In this document: positions 8,945 to 17,185 of the stretch, piece after piece
How positions within the stretch are numbered: position 1 is the first letter of the stretch
Layout: each line of letters starts with the position of its first letter
Source of the DNA: Pectinatus brassicae
GTDB taxonomy: Bacteria > Bacillota > Negativicutes > Selenomonadales > Selenomonadaceae
Reading direction: 5' to 3'
Assembly (NCBI RefSeq): GCF_014201835.1
Contig: NZ_JACHFH010000002.1
Coordinates: 94,426 to 158,425, forward strand
Length of the DNA: 64,000 nt
Made by a program: the position numbers and the translations under genes
The notes under the pieces: generated by a model
Told to the model about the DNA's origin: nothing
The model's database searches: none
Seen by the model: the letters and a program-made list of their open reading frames with translations, nothing else

Positions 8945-9946
8945 TTAATCAACAACTGATAAATGCATATTATCAGGAAAATTAAATTCGCTGCCATATA
9001 CACATCGAGCAATTTCTTGAATACCAAAAACAATATCCTGCGAAACGTTATAAATATACCCTTCCCTTGGATATATTAATTTCTTGTCTTTTATGGCCTT
9101 TATTGTCTGTAATGAGGGATCTAAAAGATATTTTTGATTATACTTTTCTATATTAAAAGTTCCATGATCATTATATGTAGGCATTAATAATATATCCGGA
9201 TTAATTTTTACCAATTCTTCTTTTGTCAACGCCTCTCCATTATGTATTCCGGCTGTAGCTGCACCATTAATAACTCCAGCAGATCTGCATTCGTCATCAA
9301 ATGCCGATCCGATACCACCATATGCAGACATTAATGAAATAAGCACTAATTTTTTACGTTTATCTTCAGGAATCTTATCAACTTTATTTTTTATATCTGC
9401 CAGTTTCTTATCCATAAGGGCAATTAATTTTATTCCTTTATTATGCTCACCTAATGCATCAGCTATAATCTGTATTGAAATTTTAACATCCTGTATATTT
9501 TTCGCTCCAGGAACTACAACTACATTAAGTCCCATATCACGTAAATTATTTACTTTTGCCAAATCTCCCCAATTCGGAACAATTACTATATCAGGTTTCA
9601 ACGAATATATTTTTTCTACCGATGGATTTTTAATTTTTATATTAATATTTTTTACCAGTCCAGAAACATTCGAACTTGTAGAATCATCCAACAAATAATT
9701 AACTGCCACTAGTTTTTCTGGTTTAACTAACCCTAATACAATTTCATCGGTACTCATAGATAAAGTTAATATTCGCTTAGGTCTAGATGAAAACTCCACA
9801 GTCGTGCCTTGACTGTCAACAACAGAATATCGACCGTCCTGATTTTTTATTGCAGCAGTATTGCTGTCACAACCTGCTAATAACATAGCACAATATATTA
9901 TTAATAATATACTCATATATATTCCTATTATTGTTTTTTTCTGCAT
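8945..9946 (-). CDS. Periplasmic-binding lipoprotein of the iron-complex/cobalamin type (BtuF-like)
   Basis: 333 aa. Lipoprotein signal with lipobox LLAGC (Cys26), then a Peripla_BP_2 fold: RPKRILTLSMSTDEIVLGL at the start of lobe 1, SLKPDIVIVPNW, the long linking helix, and INPDILLMPTYND in lobe 2. It would catch the ligand that receptors bring into the periplasm and hand it to the FecCD permease. Second gene after the TIM-barrel gene (31-bp gap), so it is driven by the MerR-type promoter at 10910-10940. Corrinoid as ligand is inferred from context. Confidence 0.88.
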   Translation of the reverse strand: MQKKTIIGIYMSILLIIYCAMLLAGCDSNTAAIKNQDGRYSVVDSQGTTVEFSSRPKRILTLSMSTDEIVLGLVKPEKLVAVNYLLDDSTSSNVSGLVKNINIKIKNPSVEKIYSLKPDIVIVPNWGDLAKVNNLRDMGLNVVVVPGAKNIQDVKISIQIIADALGEHNKGIKLIALMDKKLADIKNKVDKIPEDKRKKLVLISLMSAYGGIGSAFDDECRSAGVINGAATAGIHNGEALTKEELVKINPDILLMPTYNDHGTFNIEKYNQKYLLDPSLQTIKAIKDKKLIYPREGYIYNVSQDIVFGIQEIARCVYGSEFNFPDNMHLSVVD

Positions 9947-9977
9947 GTATTACTCCTTTCTCTTTAATTAGCTTAAA

Positions 9978-10898
9978 CTATATATTTCCCACTGATACAA
10001 ATTGTTGTTTTAAAAGATTATCTAAATCAGTAAAATTATCGTATATTAGTTCATGCACCACATATTCCGGCTGCACATAATTAAATATTTTTTGTACTAC
10101 TTTATTAGTAAATGGCCGATGTTGATCTAAAGAAATAATATGCTTCATCAGATCCGCTTTCTCTATGTTATCCGGCAAACAATGGTTAAATGACTGCTGA
10201 TATTCACCAGATAATGAGCAGCTTAGATGAAGTCCCTTTATGACCTGAGACTCCTCATGCAGTTCAGATATAATCCTGCAGACATAGTCGACCGCTTCTG
10301 TTTGTGTTCTTATTAATGGATTCGTATTCATTAAATGACCTGTATCAAGTATAATACCAATATTTTTTTTATTAATAAGCGAAAGAAATCGTTTTATAAT
10401 ATCCTTATCCAATAATCGCAAGCCCGGCCAGCACAAATTTTCAAATAAAATCCATACATTTGAGGGTATATCTGAAACCACCTCATTAAAAACCTCTGCA
10501 GCGGCAGCTACTACTTCCATATCTGTATGTTTAAATTTAAATGTATAAGTTTCTTCTTCACTGCAATCTGCAATATGCCAAACAAGATATTCTGGTTTTT
10601 GGGTAAGTGCTGCTTTAATATTAGTTCTTATTTTTTCTATCCATTCATGTCTATTTTTCACAACAATAGTCTTATTCGATTTATTATATTTCCAAAATTC
10701 AAGCCATTGAGGCCAGTATGCTAAATGAACTCCCACACTAATGTCAGCATATGATTTTAACAGTAATTGCCCATTATATATATACTGCTCCACACCATCT
10801 AATTTATGTTGCAATAAATATTGTTCCAAATCAATATTTTTATTTTCCAGTTCTCTTTCATACCATTGTATCGCACAATAATTCAATAAGTTTTTCAT
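9978..10898 (-). CDS. AP-endonuclease-2-like TIM-barrel protein; candidate cobamide-remodelling phosphodiesterase (CbiR-like)
   Basis: 306 aa, no signal peptide, so cytoplasmic. It has the metal-ligand pattern of the xylose-isomerase-like TIM barrels (PF01261): VHLAYW (about residue 57), WHIAD (about 108), Glu in FENLCWPG (about 152), DTGH (about 184), LHLSCS (about 225), Asp-x-His in DQHRPF (about 260) and HEL (about 281). Members include endonuclease IV and sugar isomerases, but one branch, CbiR, hydrolyses the nucleotide loop of cobamides for remodelling. Its position between the ATPase and binding-protein genes of a probable corrinoid importer makes CbiR the best guess; a sugar-phosphate isomerase remains possible. 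The ATG lies only about 5 nt after the expected transcription start and has no ribosome site. Confidence 0.7.
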   Translation of the reverse strand: MKNLLNYCAIQWYERELENKNIDLEQYLLQHKLDGVEQYIYNGQLLLKSYADISVGVHLAYWPQWLEFWKYNKSNKTIVVKNRHEWIEKIRTNIKAALTQKPEYLVWHIADCSEEETYTFKFKHTDMEVVAAAAEVFNEVVSDIPSNVWILFENLCWPGLRLLDKDIIKRFLSLINKKNIGIILDTGHLMNTNPLIRTQTEAVDYVCRIISELHEESQVIKGLHLSCSLSGEYQQSFNHCLPDNIEKADLMKHIISLDQHRPFTNKVVQKIFNYVQPEYVVHELIYDNFTDLDNLLKQQFVSVGNI

Positions 10899-10909
10899 AA
10901 TTATTTGTT

Positions 10910-10940
10910 ATAATAAACTATATACCCCCTATATAGTCAA
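10910..10940 (-). promoter_or_regulatory. Second MerR-type promoter/operator (TIM-barrel/binding-protein operon)
   Basis: Minus strand: -35 TTGACT (10935-10940), 19-bp spacer (10916-10934), -10 TATTAT (10910-10915). The dyad ACTATATA-CCCCC-TATATAGT (10917-10937) has half-sites identical to those at 7973-7993, only the 5-bp centre differs. The -35 box overlaps the stop codon of the ATPase gene. Confidence 0.85.
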
Positions 10941-11749
10941 TTAAAATATATTAGAAACATATCCTGTAATAATTTTTTTCGTTGTTGTTCTCTGTTCATA
11001 TCACTTTTTACCGCTATTTCAATATTATTACTATTATCATCATACAATACTCGTATAGGTACCTTGTATGCTATACTAAGCAATTTTTCTGTAAAAACCT
11101 CTTTTGGCGAACCCTCAGCTAAAACTTTATTGTTTCCTAACAATAAAATGCGTGAACAATATTTAGCTGCCAAATTTAATTCATGCACAATCATTACTAC
11201 AGTCTTCCCTATTTGTGCCAGTTCTCGTACAAAACGAAAAATTTCCTCCTGATAAACCATATCTAAACCTGTTGTCGGCTCATCCAAAAATAAAATTGGT
11301 GTTTGTTGTGCCAATATTTTTGCTAATAAAATGCGCTGTTTCTGCCCTCCAGAAACTTCATTTACAGGGATATCTGCCAACTCTAAAGTCCCAGTATACC
11401 GCATGCATTCCAACGCCAATTTTTCATCTTTTTCAGCCTCATTTTGCCACCATTTCAAATAAGGATAGCGTCCTGACAAAACTAGTTCTTTACCGGTATA
11501 ACCAAAACCCACATATACATCCTGCTGTAGATACGCTATTAATTTAGCTAACTCCCGTTCACTATAATCTAAAATATTTTTATTAAAACACTTTATTTCT
11601 CCACCTATCTGCGGAATTATTCCTCGTAATGTCTTTAAAAATGTACTTTTCCCTGTTCCATTTGGTCCTATAATTCCTACTACCTCCCCCTTATTTATTG
11701 TAGTATTAATATTGGATATAATATTTTTATTCTTATAGCCAATTGACAA
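10937..11749 (-). CDS. ABC transporter ATPase of the FecE/BtuD type
   Basis: About 270-280 aa. Walker A GPNGTGKST, Q-loop YLQQDVYVG, signature VSGGQKQR, Walker B ILFLDEPTTGLD and the switch His in VMIVHELN are all in place, so it should power the FecCD permease at 2766-3800. The start is unclear: TTG at 11749 has no ribosome site, while AAGGAG at 11786-11791 points to an in-frame ATC (11777-11779) or ATA (11774-11776) and would give the usual family N-terminus (IIEIENLSIGY). A candidate promoter (TTGTGT, 18 bp, TAAAAT) lies just upstream. No MerR dyad is found in front of it. Confidence 0.88.
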   Translation of the reverse strand: MSIGYKNKNIISNINTTINKGEVVGIIGPNGTGKSTFLKTLRGIIPQIGGEIKCFNKNILDYSERELAKLIAYLQQDVYVGFGYTGKELVLSGRYPYLKWWQNEAEKDEKLALECMRYTGTLELADIPVNEVSGGQKQRILLAKILAQQTPILFLDEPTTGLDMVYQEEIFRFVRELAQIGKTVVMIVHELNLAAKYCSRILLLGNNKVLAEGSPKEVFTEKLLSIAYKVPIRVLYDDNSNNIEIAVKSDMNREQQRKKLLQDMFLIYFN

Positions 11750-11957
11750 ATTTTCAATTTCTATGATACTTTCTATGATAAAACACTCCTTAATATATTT
11801 TATCTACAGTAAACACTTTCACACAAAATACTATTGTACTATTAACATATATCTATTTTTCAAACAAAAAAACTGGCTAATTGCCAGCAGACAGCTTCAT
11901 TATATAATTTAAAAAGAATAATATCAATATCCTATTATTTGTTAAGATATATGGTTC

Positions 11958-11986
11958 TTGACAAATATCATAAAGCTTTATATTAT
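11958..11986 (+). promoter_or_regulatory. Promoter of the tonB operon
   Basis: -35 TTGACA (11958-11963), 17-bp spacer, -10 TATTAT (11981-11986); expected start near 11993, ahead of the Fur-like palindrome and the riboswitch. Confidence 0.75.
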
Positions 11987-12005
11987 ATGTAGTAGATTTT
12001 ATTAT

Positions 12006-12023
12006 TGATAATAATTATTATCA
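12006..12023. promoter_or_regulatory. Fur-box-like palindrome
   Basis: TGATAATAATTATTATCA is an 18-bp perfect palindrome and closely follows the Fur box pattern (GATAAT hexamers facing each other; TGATAATnATTATCA in Bacillus). It lies about 13-30 nt downstream of the expected transcription start, before the riboswitch, where a repressor would act as a roadblock. Confidence 0.65.
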
Positions 12024-12030
12024 CATAAAC

Positions 12031-12178
12031 AAACAGGTGCTTAACGCTTAATAGAAAAGTACGGTCAACACCGTCGCGGTCCCGCCGCTGTAAAGGGGAA
12101 TCATTGTGCATCAATGCCACTGGGAAACTGGGAAGGCGCACTATGGTAATGATCCCGAGCCAGAAGAACTGCCTGTTT
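12031..12178 (+). promoter_or_regulatory. Cobalamin riboswitch
   Basis: The P1 arms AAACAGG and CCTGTTT enclose the aptamer. Conserved pieces are seen in order: CCGCCGCTGTAA (12072-12083), the B12-box core GCCACTGGGAAACTGGGAAG (12116-12135), and CCGAGCCAGAAGAACTGCC (12155-12173). It senses a cobalamin and, with the terminator at 12256-12292, turns down tonB-exbB-exbD when B12 is plentiful. Confidence 0.92.
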
Positions 12179-12255
12179 AAAAATCACCGTTATACTCACG
12201 AGCGATGGGAATGGGGATTATCTTTCATGATAGAAATTTATCTTATCAGCAAAGA

Positions 12256-12293
12256 GTACATTCTTATCGGAAATGTACTCTTTATTTTTTTAG
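12256..12293 (+). terminator. Riboswitch expression-platform terminator
   Basis: Hairpin AAAGAGTACATT / AATGTACTCTTT with loop CTTATCGGA, then ATTTTTTT, ending about 12 bases before the tonB start codon; it leaves GAAAGG as the ribosome site after it. Confidence 0.85.
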
Positions 12294-12305
12294 AAAGGTA
12301 ATATT

Positions 12306-13061
12306 ATGCTATCATTTTCGTATAATAAAACAGCTTGGTTCACTTCGTTATTTATACATCTGCTTTTATTTATTTCATTGGCATCCGCTGGTTTTTTCTC
12401 TGTTAATCATGTTAATGCCAATCCTGATACTACAATTTATATCGTTGATAATAATTCAACATATTTATCTTCTGGCGGCTCTAATAATGAAGGTACCTCT
12501 GCCAATACTAATGCTATAACCTTATCAGCATCACAAAATAATGTTTCTGACACAGAAAATCCATCGGCTGCACAAGTATCAACAACTGTTACTTCTTTAA
12601 CAAAACATTATGCACTCACTGAGCATAATGCTTCTGGTACTGCTGCAGGCACGCAATATGCAGGAAATAGTACTGGCAATGGTACTGGTACAAATTCTGG
12701 TGCTGCATCTGGAAATGGACAAGGTTATGGCTCCGGCAGTCATCCCGGTAATGGAAGTACTTCTAATCCCGATGCACTTCGTGTCAGCATCCCACCACGG
12801 CCTACTAATTCTCCTGCCCCAATTTATCCCGACAGCATGCGAACTTCGGGCTTAGAAGGCACTACATCTTTAACCATGCTCATAAGTGCTTCCGGTCACG
12901 TAGAAAATGTTACTATTACAAGTTCCTCTGGACAAACCGCCTTCGATAATGCTGCTATTAACGCTGCTTATAAATATAAATTTGTCCCCGCCCGCAACAG
13001 TCGTAATCAAAACGTACGTTGCCGCATCTCAAAAAATTTTACTTTTCATCTAAATAATTAA
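12306..13061 (+). CDS. tonB: TonB energy-transducing protein
   Basis: 251 aa. One N-terminal membrane anchor (about residues 12-32), a long Ser/Gly/Asn-rich periplasmic linker (about 50-165, including GTGTNSGAASGNGQG) in place of the Pro-Glu/Pro-Lys linker of enterics, and a C-terminal TonB domain (about 170-251: PAPIYPDSMRTSGLEGTTSL, FDNAAINAAYKYKFVPA). It passes the ExbBD proton-motive energy to outer-membrane receptors. First gene after the cobalamin riboswitch; 29 bases separate it from exbB. This gives direct evidence that the organism has an outer membrane. Confidence 0.92.
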   Translation: MLSFSYNKTAWFTSLFIHLLLFISLASAGFFSVNHVNANPDTTIYIVDNNSTYLSSGGSNNEGTSANTNAITLSASQNNVSDTENPSAAQVSTTVTSLTKHYALTEHNASGTAAGTQYAGNSTGNGTGTNSGAASGNGQGYGSGSHPGNGSTSNPDALRVSIPPRPTNSPAPIYPDSMRTSGLEGTTSLTMLISASGHVENVTITSSSGQTAFDNAAINAAYKYKFVPARNSRNQNVRCRISKNFTFHLNN

Positions 13062-13090
13062 TAATTACGCTTATACTAAGGAGAATATTT

Positions 13091-13723
13091 ATGGATTTTA
13101 TTACTCAGGGCATTACCATTTTTCATAAAGGCGGTTTTGTCATGTACATTCTGCTATTATGCTCATTATTTGTTCTATCAATAGGTATTGAGCGTTTCTT
13201 GTATTTTCGTCAGCTTGATTCTGGACGCCAGTTTGCTGCTGTTTTTTATCGATTGATGAATAATGACAAATTTGCTGAAGCACAGCAACTAACCGCGACA
13301 AGCCATGGCAGCCTGGCCTTAATCCTGCATTCTGCAATGATAAAATCGCCAATGGCTGCCAATAATATCAAAGCATTTTTTGAAATTCAGTCAGGAATTA
13401 TTCTGGCTAAGTTTCGCCGCCGTTTATATTATTTAAATGTTATTGTTACCATGGCACCACTATTAGGTCTTTTGGGCACAATCAGCGGTATGATCTCAGC
13501 TTTTAGTGTATTTAATTTACAATCAGGGCAGACTGCCACTATTACCGGCGGTGTTGGCGAAGCTCTTATCGCTACGGCCATGGGACTTTGTGTTGCCATA
13601 ATTTCTCTGATAATACATGCTTATTTCACCCAAAGAATTGATAATATCATTACCGATATGGAGCAGTCTTTTTCTTTAGTTGAAGCATATTATGCACGGG
13701 GTGAAAATCATGCGTCTGCGTGA
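13091..13723 (+). CDS. exbB: ExbB/MotA/TolQ-family proton-channel protein
   Basis: 210 aa with three membrane helices (about residues 17-37, 117-140, 160-182) and the family stretch APLLGLLGTISGMISAF followed by GGVGEALIATAMGL. It forms the pentameric channel of the TonB motor. AAGGAG precedes the ATG by 9 bases. Its 3' end overlaps exbD by 14 bases, indicating translational coupling. The place in a riboswitch-led operon with tonB favours ExbB over TolQ. Confidence 0.93.
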   Translation: MDFITQGITIFHKGGFVMYILLLCSLFVLSIGIERFLYFRQLDSGRQFAAVFYRLMNNDKFAEAQQLTATSHGSLALILHSAMIKSPMAANNIKAFFEIQSGIILAKFRRRLYYLNVIVTMAPLLGLLGTISGMISAFSVFNLQSGQTATITGGVGEALIATAMGLCVAIISLIIHAYFTQRIDNIITDMEQSFSLVEAYYARGENHASA

Positions 13724-14114
13724 TCGCCGTTCCATCAACAAACCTGAAGTTATGATTATTCCGATGATCGATATAATGTTTTTTCTTCTGGTTTTTTTTA
13801 TGCTGAGTACATTATATATGACCAATATAAAAACTGTTCCGGTTGATATGCCCAAGACCAGCAATGCCCAGATGCAAAAACAGGCCAATTATGTAGTAAG
13901 TTTAAAAAAAGATGGCAGCTTATATCTTGAAGATAAACCTATCAGCCAATCTGCTTTATTACAGCAGGCACAGCAGGAAAAAGCTAAAAATCCGCAGTTT
14001 GCTGTTGTAATCAGAGCCGATAAGGATATAAATTACAACATGCTGATGAATTTACTCGATAACTTAAAAGGTGCCGGCATTACCCGTTTTGGGCTGGCTT
14101 CTGACAATAAATAA
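13710..14114 (+). CDS. exbD: ExbD/TolR-family protein
   Basis: 134 aa from ATG 13710, which has GGGGTG 6 bases upstream; this start fits the family better than upstream in-frame codons. One N-terminal helix holds the proton-carrying Asp in MIDIMFFLLVFFML (about residue 20), followed by a periplasmic domain with ADKDINYNMLMNLLDNLKGA. It works with ExbB and TonB; last gene of the operon before a terminator. Confidence 0.92.
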   Translation: MRLRDRRSINKPEVMIIPMIDIMFFLLVFFMLSTLYMTNIKTVPVDMPKTSNAQMQKQANYVVSLKKDGSLYLEDKPISQSALLQQAQQEKAKNPQFAVVIRADKDINYNMLMNLLDNLKGAGITRFGLASDNK

Positions 14115-14149
14115 AAAACTCTCGGCTTAAAAAGTCGAGAGTTTTTTAT
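14112..14149. terminator. Bidirectional terminator between exbD and leuB
   Basis: AAAAAACTCTCGGC / GTCGAGAGTTTTTT hairpin with a 6-7 base loop, T-runs on both exits. Confidence 0.88.
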
Positions 14150-15217
14150 TTATAGATTAGCAATAACAGCTTGTGTCATCTGCTCAGTATTTACTTTTTT
14201 AAAACCTTCACTATAAAGATCAGCTGTGCGATAGCCCTGACTTAGTACATCCTTAACTGCCTTTTCTATGGCATCAGCTGCTTCATCGGCCTGCAGTGAA
14301 TAACGCAATAGCATTGCTGCCGATAAAATAGTCCCCAATGGATTGGCTATTCCCTTACCTGCAATATCAGGAGCTGAACCATGTATTGGTTCATACAGAC
14401 TGGTCTGTTCCCCAATGCTTGCCGATGGCATAAGTCCAATGGAACCACCCAATACAGCCGCTTCATCACTTAAGATATCACCAAACAAATTACCTGTAAC
14501 GATAACATCAAAACGAGTAGGATTTATAGCCAGCTGCATAGCACAATTATCCACATACATATTATCCATTTTTACATCAGGATATTTGGCCGCTACCTGA
14601 GCCGCTGTTCTTCGCCATAAACGCGAAGTAGCAAGCACATTGGCCTTATCGACCGAAGTAACTTTTCCTTTGCGTCCCTGTGCTGTCTGCATCGCTAGGT
14701 TAACAATGCGTTCCACTTCCGGGATACTGTAATTTTCTAAATCCCAGGCCCTTTTCGTACCGTTATAATCTTCTTCTTCACATTTATCGCCAAAGTATAC
14801 GCCGCCAATAAGCTCACGCACAATCATTACATCAGTACCGCGTACAATATCCGGCTTTAATGGTGAGTATTCAATAAGTGCATCCATAGTCTTGACCGGA
14901 CGCAGATTAGCATATAAACCAAGTCCCTTACGCAAACCTAAAATTGCCTTTTCCGGACGCAAATCCGGTGCAACATTATCCCATTTATCACCACCGACAG
15001 CGCCAAATAACACCGCATCGGCCTGCTGTGCCGCCTTTAAAGTATCTTCCGGTAAAGGCACACCAAATTTATCATAGGCTGTACCGCCCGCATCATAGTA
15101 ATCATAGTCTAAATTAAGCTTATATTTTTTATCGACTGCCTGCAAAACGGCAACAGCACCATCAGTTATTTCTTTTCCTATTCCATCACCGGGGATGACA
15201 ACTATTTTTTTAGGCAT
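14150..15217 (-). CDS. leuB: 3-isopropylmalate dehydrogenase
   Basis: 355 aa NAD-dependent enzyme of leucine synthesis, oxidising 3-isopropylmalate to 2-oxo-isocaproate. Seen: IPGDGIGKEI at the N-terminus, the substrate arginines (RPEKAILGLRKGL, YANLRPVK), the lysine/tyrosine segment (VDKANVLATSR), the metal Asp region (GDILSDEAA) and nucleotide-binding EPIHGSAPDIAGKGIANP. Its start overlaps the leuD stop by 8 bases. Last gene of leuC-leuD-leuB. Confidence 0.97.
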   Translation of the reverse strand: MPKKIVVIPGDGIGKEITDGAVAVLQAVDKKYKLNLDYDYYDAGGTAYDKFGVPLPEDTLKAAQQADAVLFGAVGGDKWDNVAPDLRPEKAILGLRKGLGLYANLRPVKTMDALIEYSPLKPDIVRGTDVMIVRELIGGVYFGDKCEEEDYNGTKRAWDLENYSIPEVERIVNLAMQTAQGRKGKVTSVDKANVLATSRLWRRTAAQVAAKYPDVKMDNMYVDNCAMQLAINPTRFDVIVTGNLFGDILSDEAAVLGGSIGLMPSASIGEQTSLYEPIHGSAPDIAGKGIANPLGTILSAAMLLRYSLQADEAADAIEKAVKDVLSQGYRTADLYSEGFKKVNTEQMTQAVIANL

Positions 15218-15707
15218 TGATTTTTTTCTCCTTAATGTAATTTATCAAGCCGCCGGCTTTAGCTATATTCTCAACAAATCCCGGCAATGGATGAGCATTA
15301 AACACATCACCGGTTGTAAGATTTTCTATTTTTCCCGTGACTTTATCGACACGCAATCTGTCACCAGCGCTTATTTTCTCTACATCATCACCGATTTCGA
15401 GTAATGGCAGTCCGATATTTATACCATTGCGGTAAAATATGCGAGCAAAGCTTGCCGCAATTACAACCGGCACACCACTAGCCTTTATTGCAACCGGTGC
15501 ATGTTCGCGCGATGAACCACAGCCAAAATTTTTGCCACTGACCATGATATCGCCCTCCTGCACATTCTGGGCAAATGATTCATCAATATCTACCATACAA
15601 TGAGAAGCCAATTCCTGCGGATCAAATGAATTTAAATAACGTGCTGGAATAATAACATCCGTATCAATATTATCGCCATAGCGCCATACTTTTCCTTCTA
15701 ATGCCAT
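15210..15707 (-). CDS. leuD: 3-isopropylmalate dehydratase, small subunit
   Basis: 165 aa from the Met of [11 protein letters not shown], preceded by GGGAG at 8 bases; two upstream Met codons are less likely. The swivelling domain carries [13 protein letters not shown] and [14 protein letters not shown]. It combines with LeuC to isomerise 2- to 3-isopropylmalate. Short archaeal/firmicute-type form (about 165 aa). Confidence 0.96.
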   Translation of the reverse strand: MALEGKVWRYGDNIDTDVIIPARYLNSFDPQELASHCMVDIDESFAQNVQEGDIMVSGKNFGCGSSREHAPVAIKASGVPVVIAASFARIFYRNGINIGLPLLEIGDDVEKISAGDRLRVDKVTGKIENLTTGDVFNAHPLPGFVENIAKAGGLINYIKEKKINA

Positions 15708-15731
15708 TTTTATTTCTCCCATCATAATTTA

Positions 15732-16991
15732 TTATTTCAAATCACTCGGCTGGGCAATTCTGCCCAAAACAGCACTAGCTGCTGCTACCTGTGGTCCGGC
15801 TAAATAAACTTCGCTGTCCACATGTCCCATACGTCCGCGGAAATTGCGATTAGTTGTAGAAACACAGCGTTCATGTGCTGTAAGTATTCCCATATGTGCT
15901 CCTAGACATGGTCCGCAGGTTGGTGTGCTCACAGCAGCTCCGGCATCAATAAAGATATCAGCATAACCGCGTTTTATCATTTCCTTATAAACCCATTGAC
16001 TGCCCGGAATTACAATACAGCGGACATCTTTATGGACTGTACGATTCTTCATTATCTGCGCTGCAATCTGCATATCCTCAATACGTCCATTAGTACATGA
16101 ACCGATAACTACCTGATCAATCTTTATCTCCGGAATTTCATTCACTTTTTTGGTATTGCCCGGTAAATGAGGGAAAGCCACTACTGGAACAAGTTCAGAT
16201 AGATTTATTTCTACATTCTGGCAGTATTTAGCATCCGCATCGGCTTCTACTATCGTGTATTCTTTTTTCACTCTGTCTTTGATATAAGCTTTGGTAACAT
16301 CATCAACTGGGAATATACCATTTTTGCCGCCGGCTTCAATCGCCATATTAGCAATAGTTAATCTGTCATCCATGGACAATGCTTTTACGCCGTCACCAGC
16401 AAATTCAATTGCTTTATATAATGCCCCATCTACCCCTATCATGCCAATAAGCGTCAGCATTACATCTTTACCAGTAACATCCGCTGGTTTTTCGCCTGTA
16501 AGATTTACCTTTATTGTTTCCGGTACTTTAAACCAAGCTTCACCAGTTGCCAATCCTACGGCTAAATCAGTAGTCCCCACACCGGTAGAAAATCCTCCCA
16601 GTGCACCATATGTACATGTATGGGAGTCAGCTCCGATGGTAAGCATCCCCGGTGCGACTATCCCTTTTTCCGGTAATATAACATGCTCAATACCGCCGCG
16701 GCCTACTTCAAAATAATTGATAATATTATGTTTTTGGGCAAAATCACGCACTGCTTTGGATAGTGCCGCAGATTTTATATCTTTATTAGGTGTAAAATGG
16801 TCAGGAACTAGTGCTATCTTCGTATTATTAAATACTGGCACACCTATTTTTTCAAACTCTTTAAAAGACGGTGGTGCTGTAACATCATTAGCCAGTACCA
16901 TATCTAGTTTACAAGTTATCAACTGACCAGGTGCTACTTCCTGCAATCCGGCGTGCATTGCCAAAATTTTCTCAGTCATATTCATTCCCAT
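15732..16991 (-). CDS. leuC: 3-isopropylmalate dehydratase, large subunit
   Basis: 419 aa aconitase-fold subunit carrying the [4Fe-4S] cluster; the ligand cysteines are in VIGSCTNGR (about residue 298) and TPTCGPCLG (about 358-361). [13 protein letters not shown] marks the active site. GGAGGGG lies 8 bases before the ATG. First gene of the operon; promoter TTGACA-18-TATCAT at 17138-17167. The 419-aa length is that of the HacA/LeuC type-2 form common in anaerobes. Confidence 0.96.
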   Translation of the reverse strand: MGMNMTEKILAMHAGLQEVAPGQLITCKLDMVLANDVTAPPSFKEFEKIGVPVFNNTKIALVPDHFTPNKDIKSAALSKAVRDFAQKHNIINYFEVGRGGIEHVILPEKGIVAPGMLTIGADSHTCTYGALGGFSTGVGTTDLAVGLATGEAWFKVPETIKVNLTGEKPADVTGKDVMLTLIGMIGVDGALYKAIEFAGDGVKALSMDDRLTIANMAIEAGGKNGIFPVDDVTKAYIKDRVKKEYTIVEADADAKYCQNVEINLSELVPVVAFPHLPGNTKKVNEIPEIKIDQVVIGSCTNGRIEDMQIAAQIMKNRTVHKDVRCIVIPGSQWVYKEMIKRGYADIFIDAGAAVSTPTCGPCLGAHMGILTAHERCVSTTNRNFRGRMGHVDSEVYLAGPQVAAASAVLGRIAQPSDLK

Positions 16992-17068
16992 AAGTAAAAC
17001 CCCTCCACCTATAAAAACTCTTTTTATATTTTTTTATCTTTTCCAGCTGTTTTTAATTATTATTTCAA

Positions 17069-17120
17069 CAGTTTTACCAATATATTTGATATTTTTATTG
17101 ATTTTATGTGTAAAACTGTA
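17069..17120 (-). promoter_or_regulatory. Inverted repeat in the leuC leader
   Basis: ACAGTTTTAC near 17111-17120 (minus reading) pairs with GTAAAACTGT near 17069-17078, loop of about 30 AT-rich bases, inside the roughly 140-nt leader. No T-box core is present. Could be a regulatory stem or an operator pair. Confidence 0.4.
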
Positions 17121-17137
17121 AATTAGCCTGTATGCTA

Positions 17138-17167
17138 TGATAGTACATTTTTTATCCTTTTGTCAAG
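17138..17167 (-). promoter_or_regulatory. Promoter of leuCDB
   Basis: -35 TTGACA (17162-17167), 18-bp spacer, -10 TATCAT (17138-17143), minus strand. Confidence 0.65.
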
Positions 17168-17185
17168 ATTTTGTTAACTACAAAT

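Noticed and set aside
12104..12519. Short plus-strand ORFs over the riboswitch and the start of tonB
   Set aside because: They lie inside the conserved cobalamin aptamer and its terminator or in another frame of tonB; structure explains the sequence better than coding.
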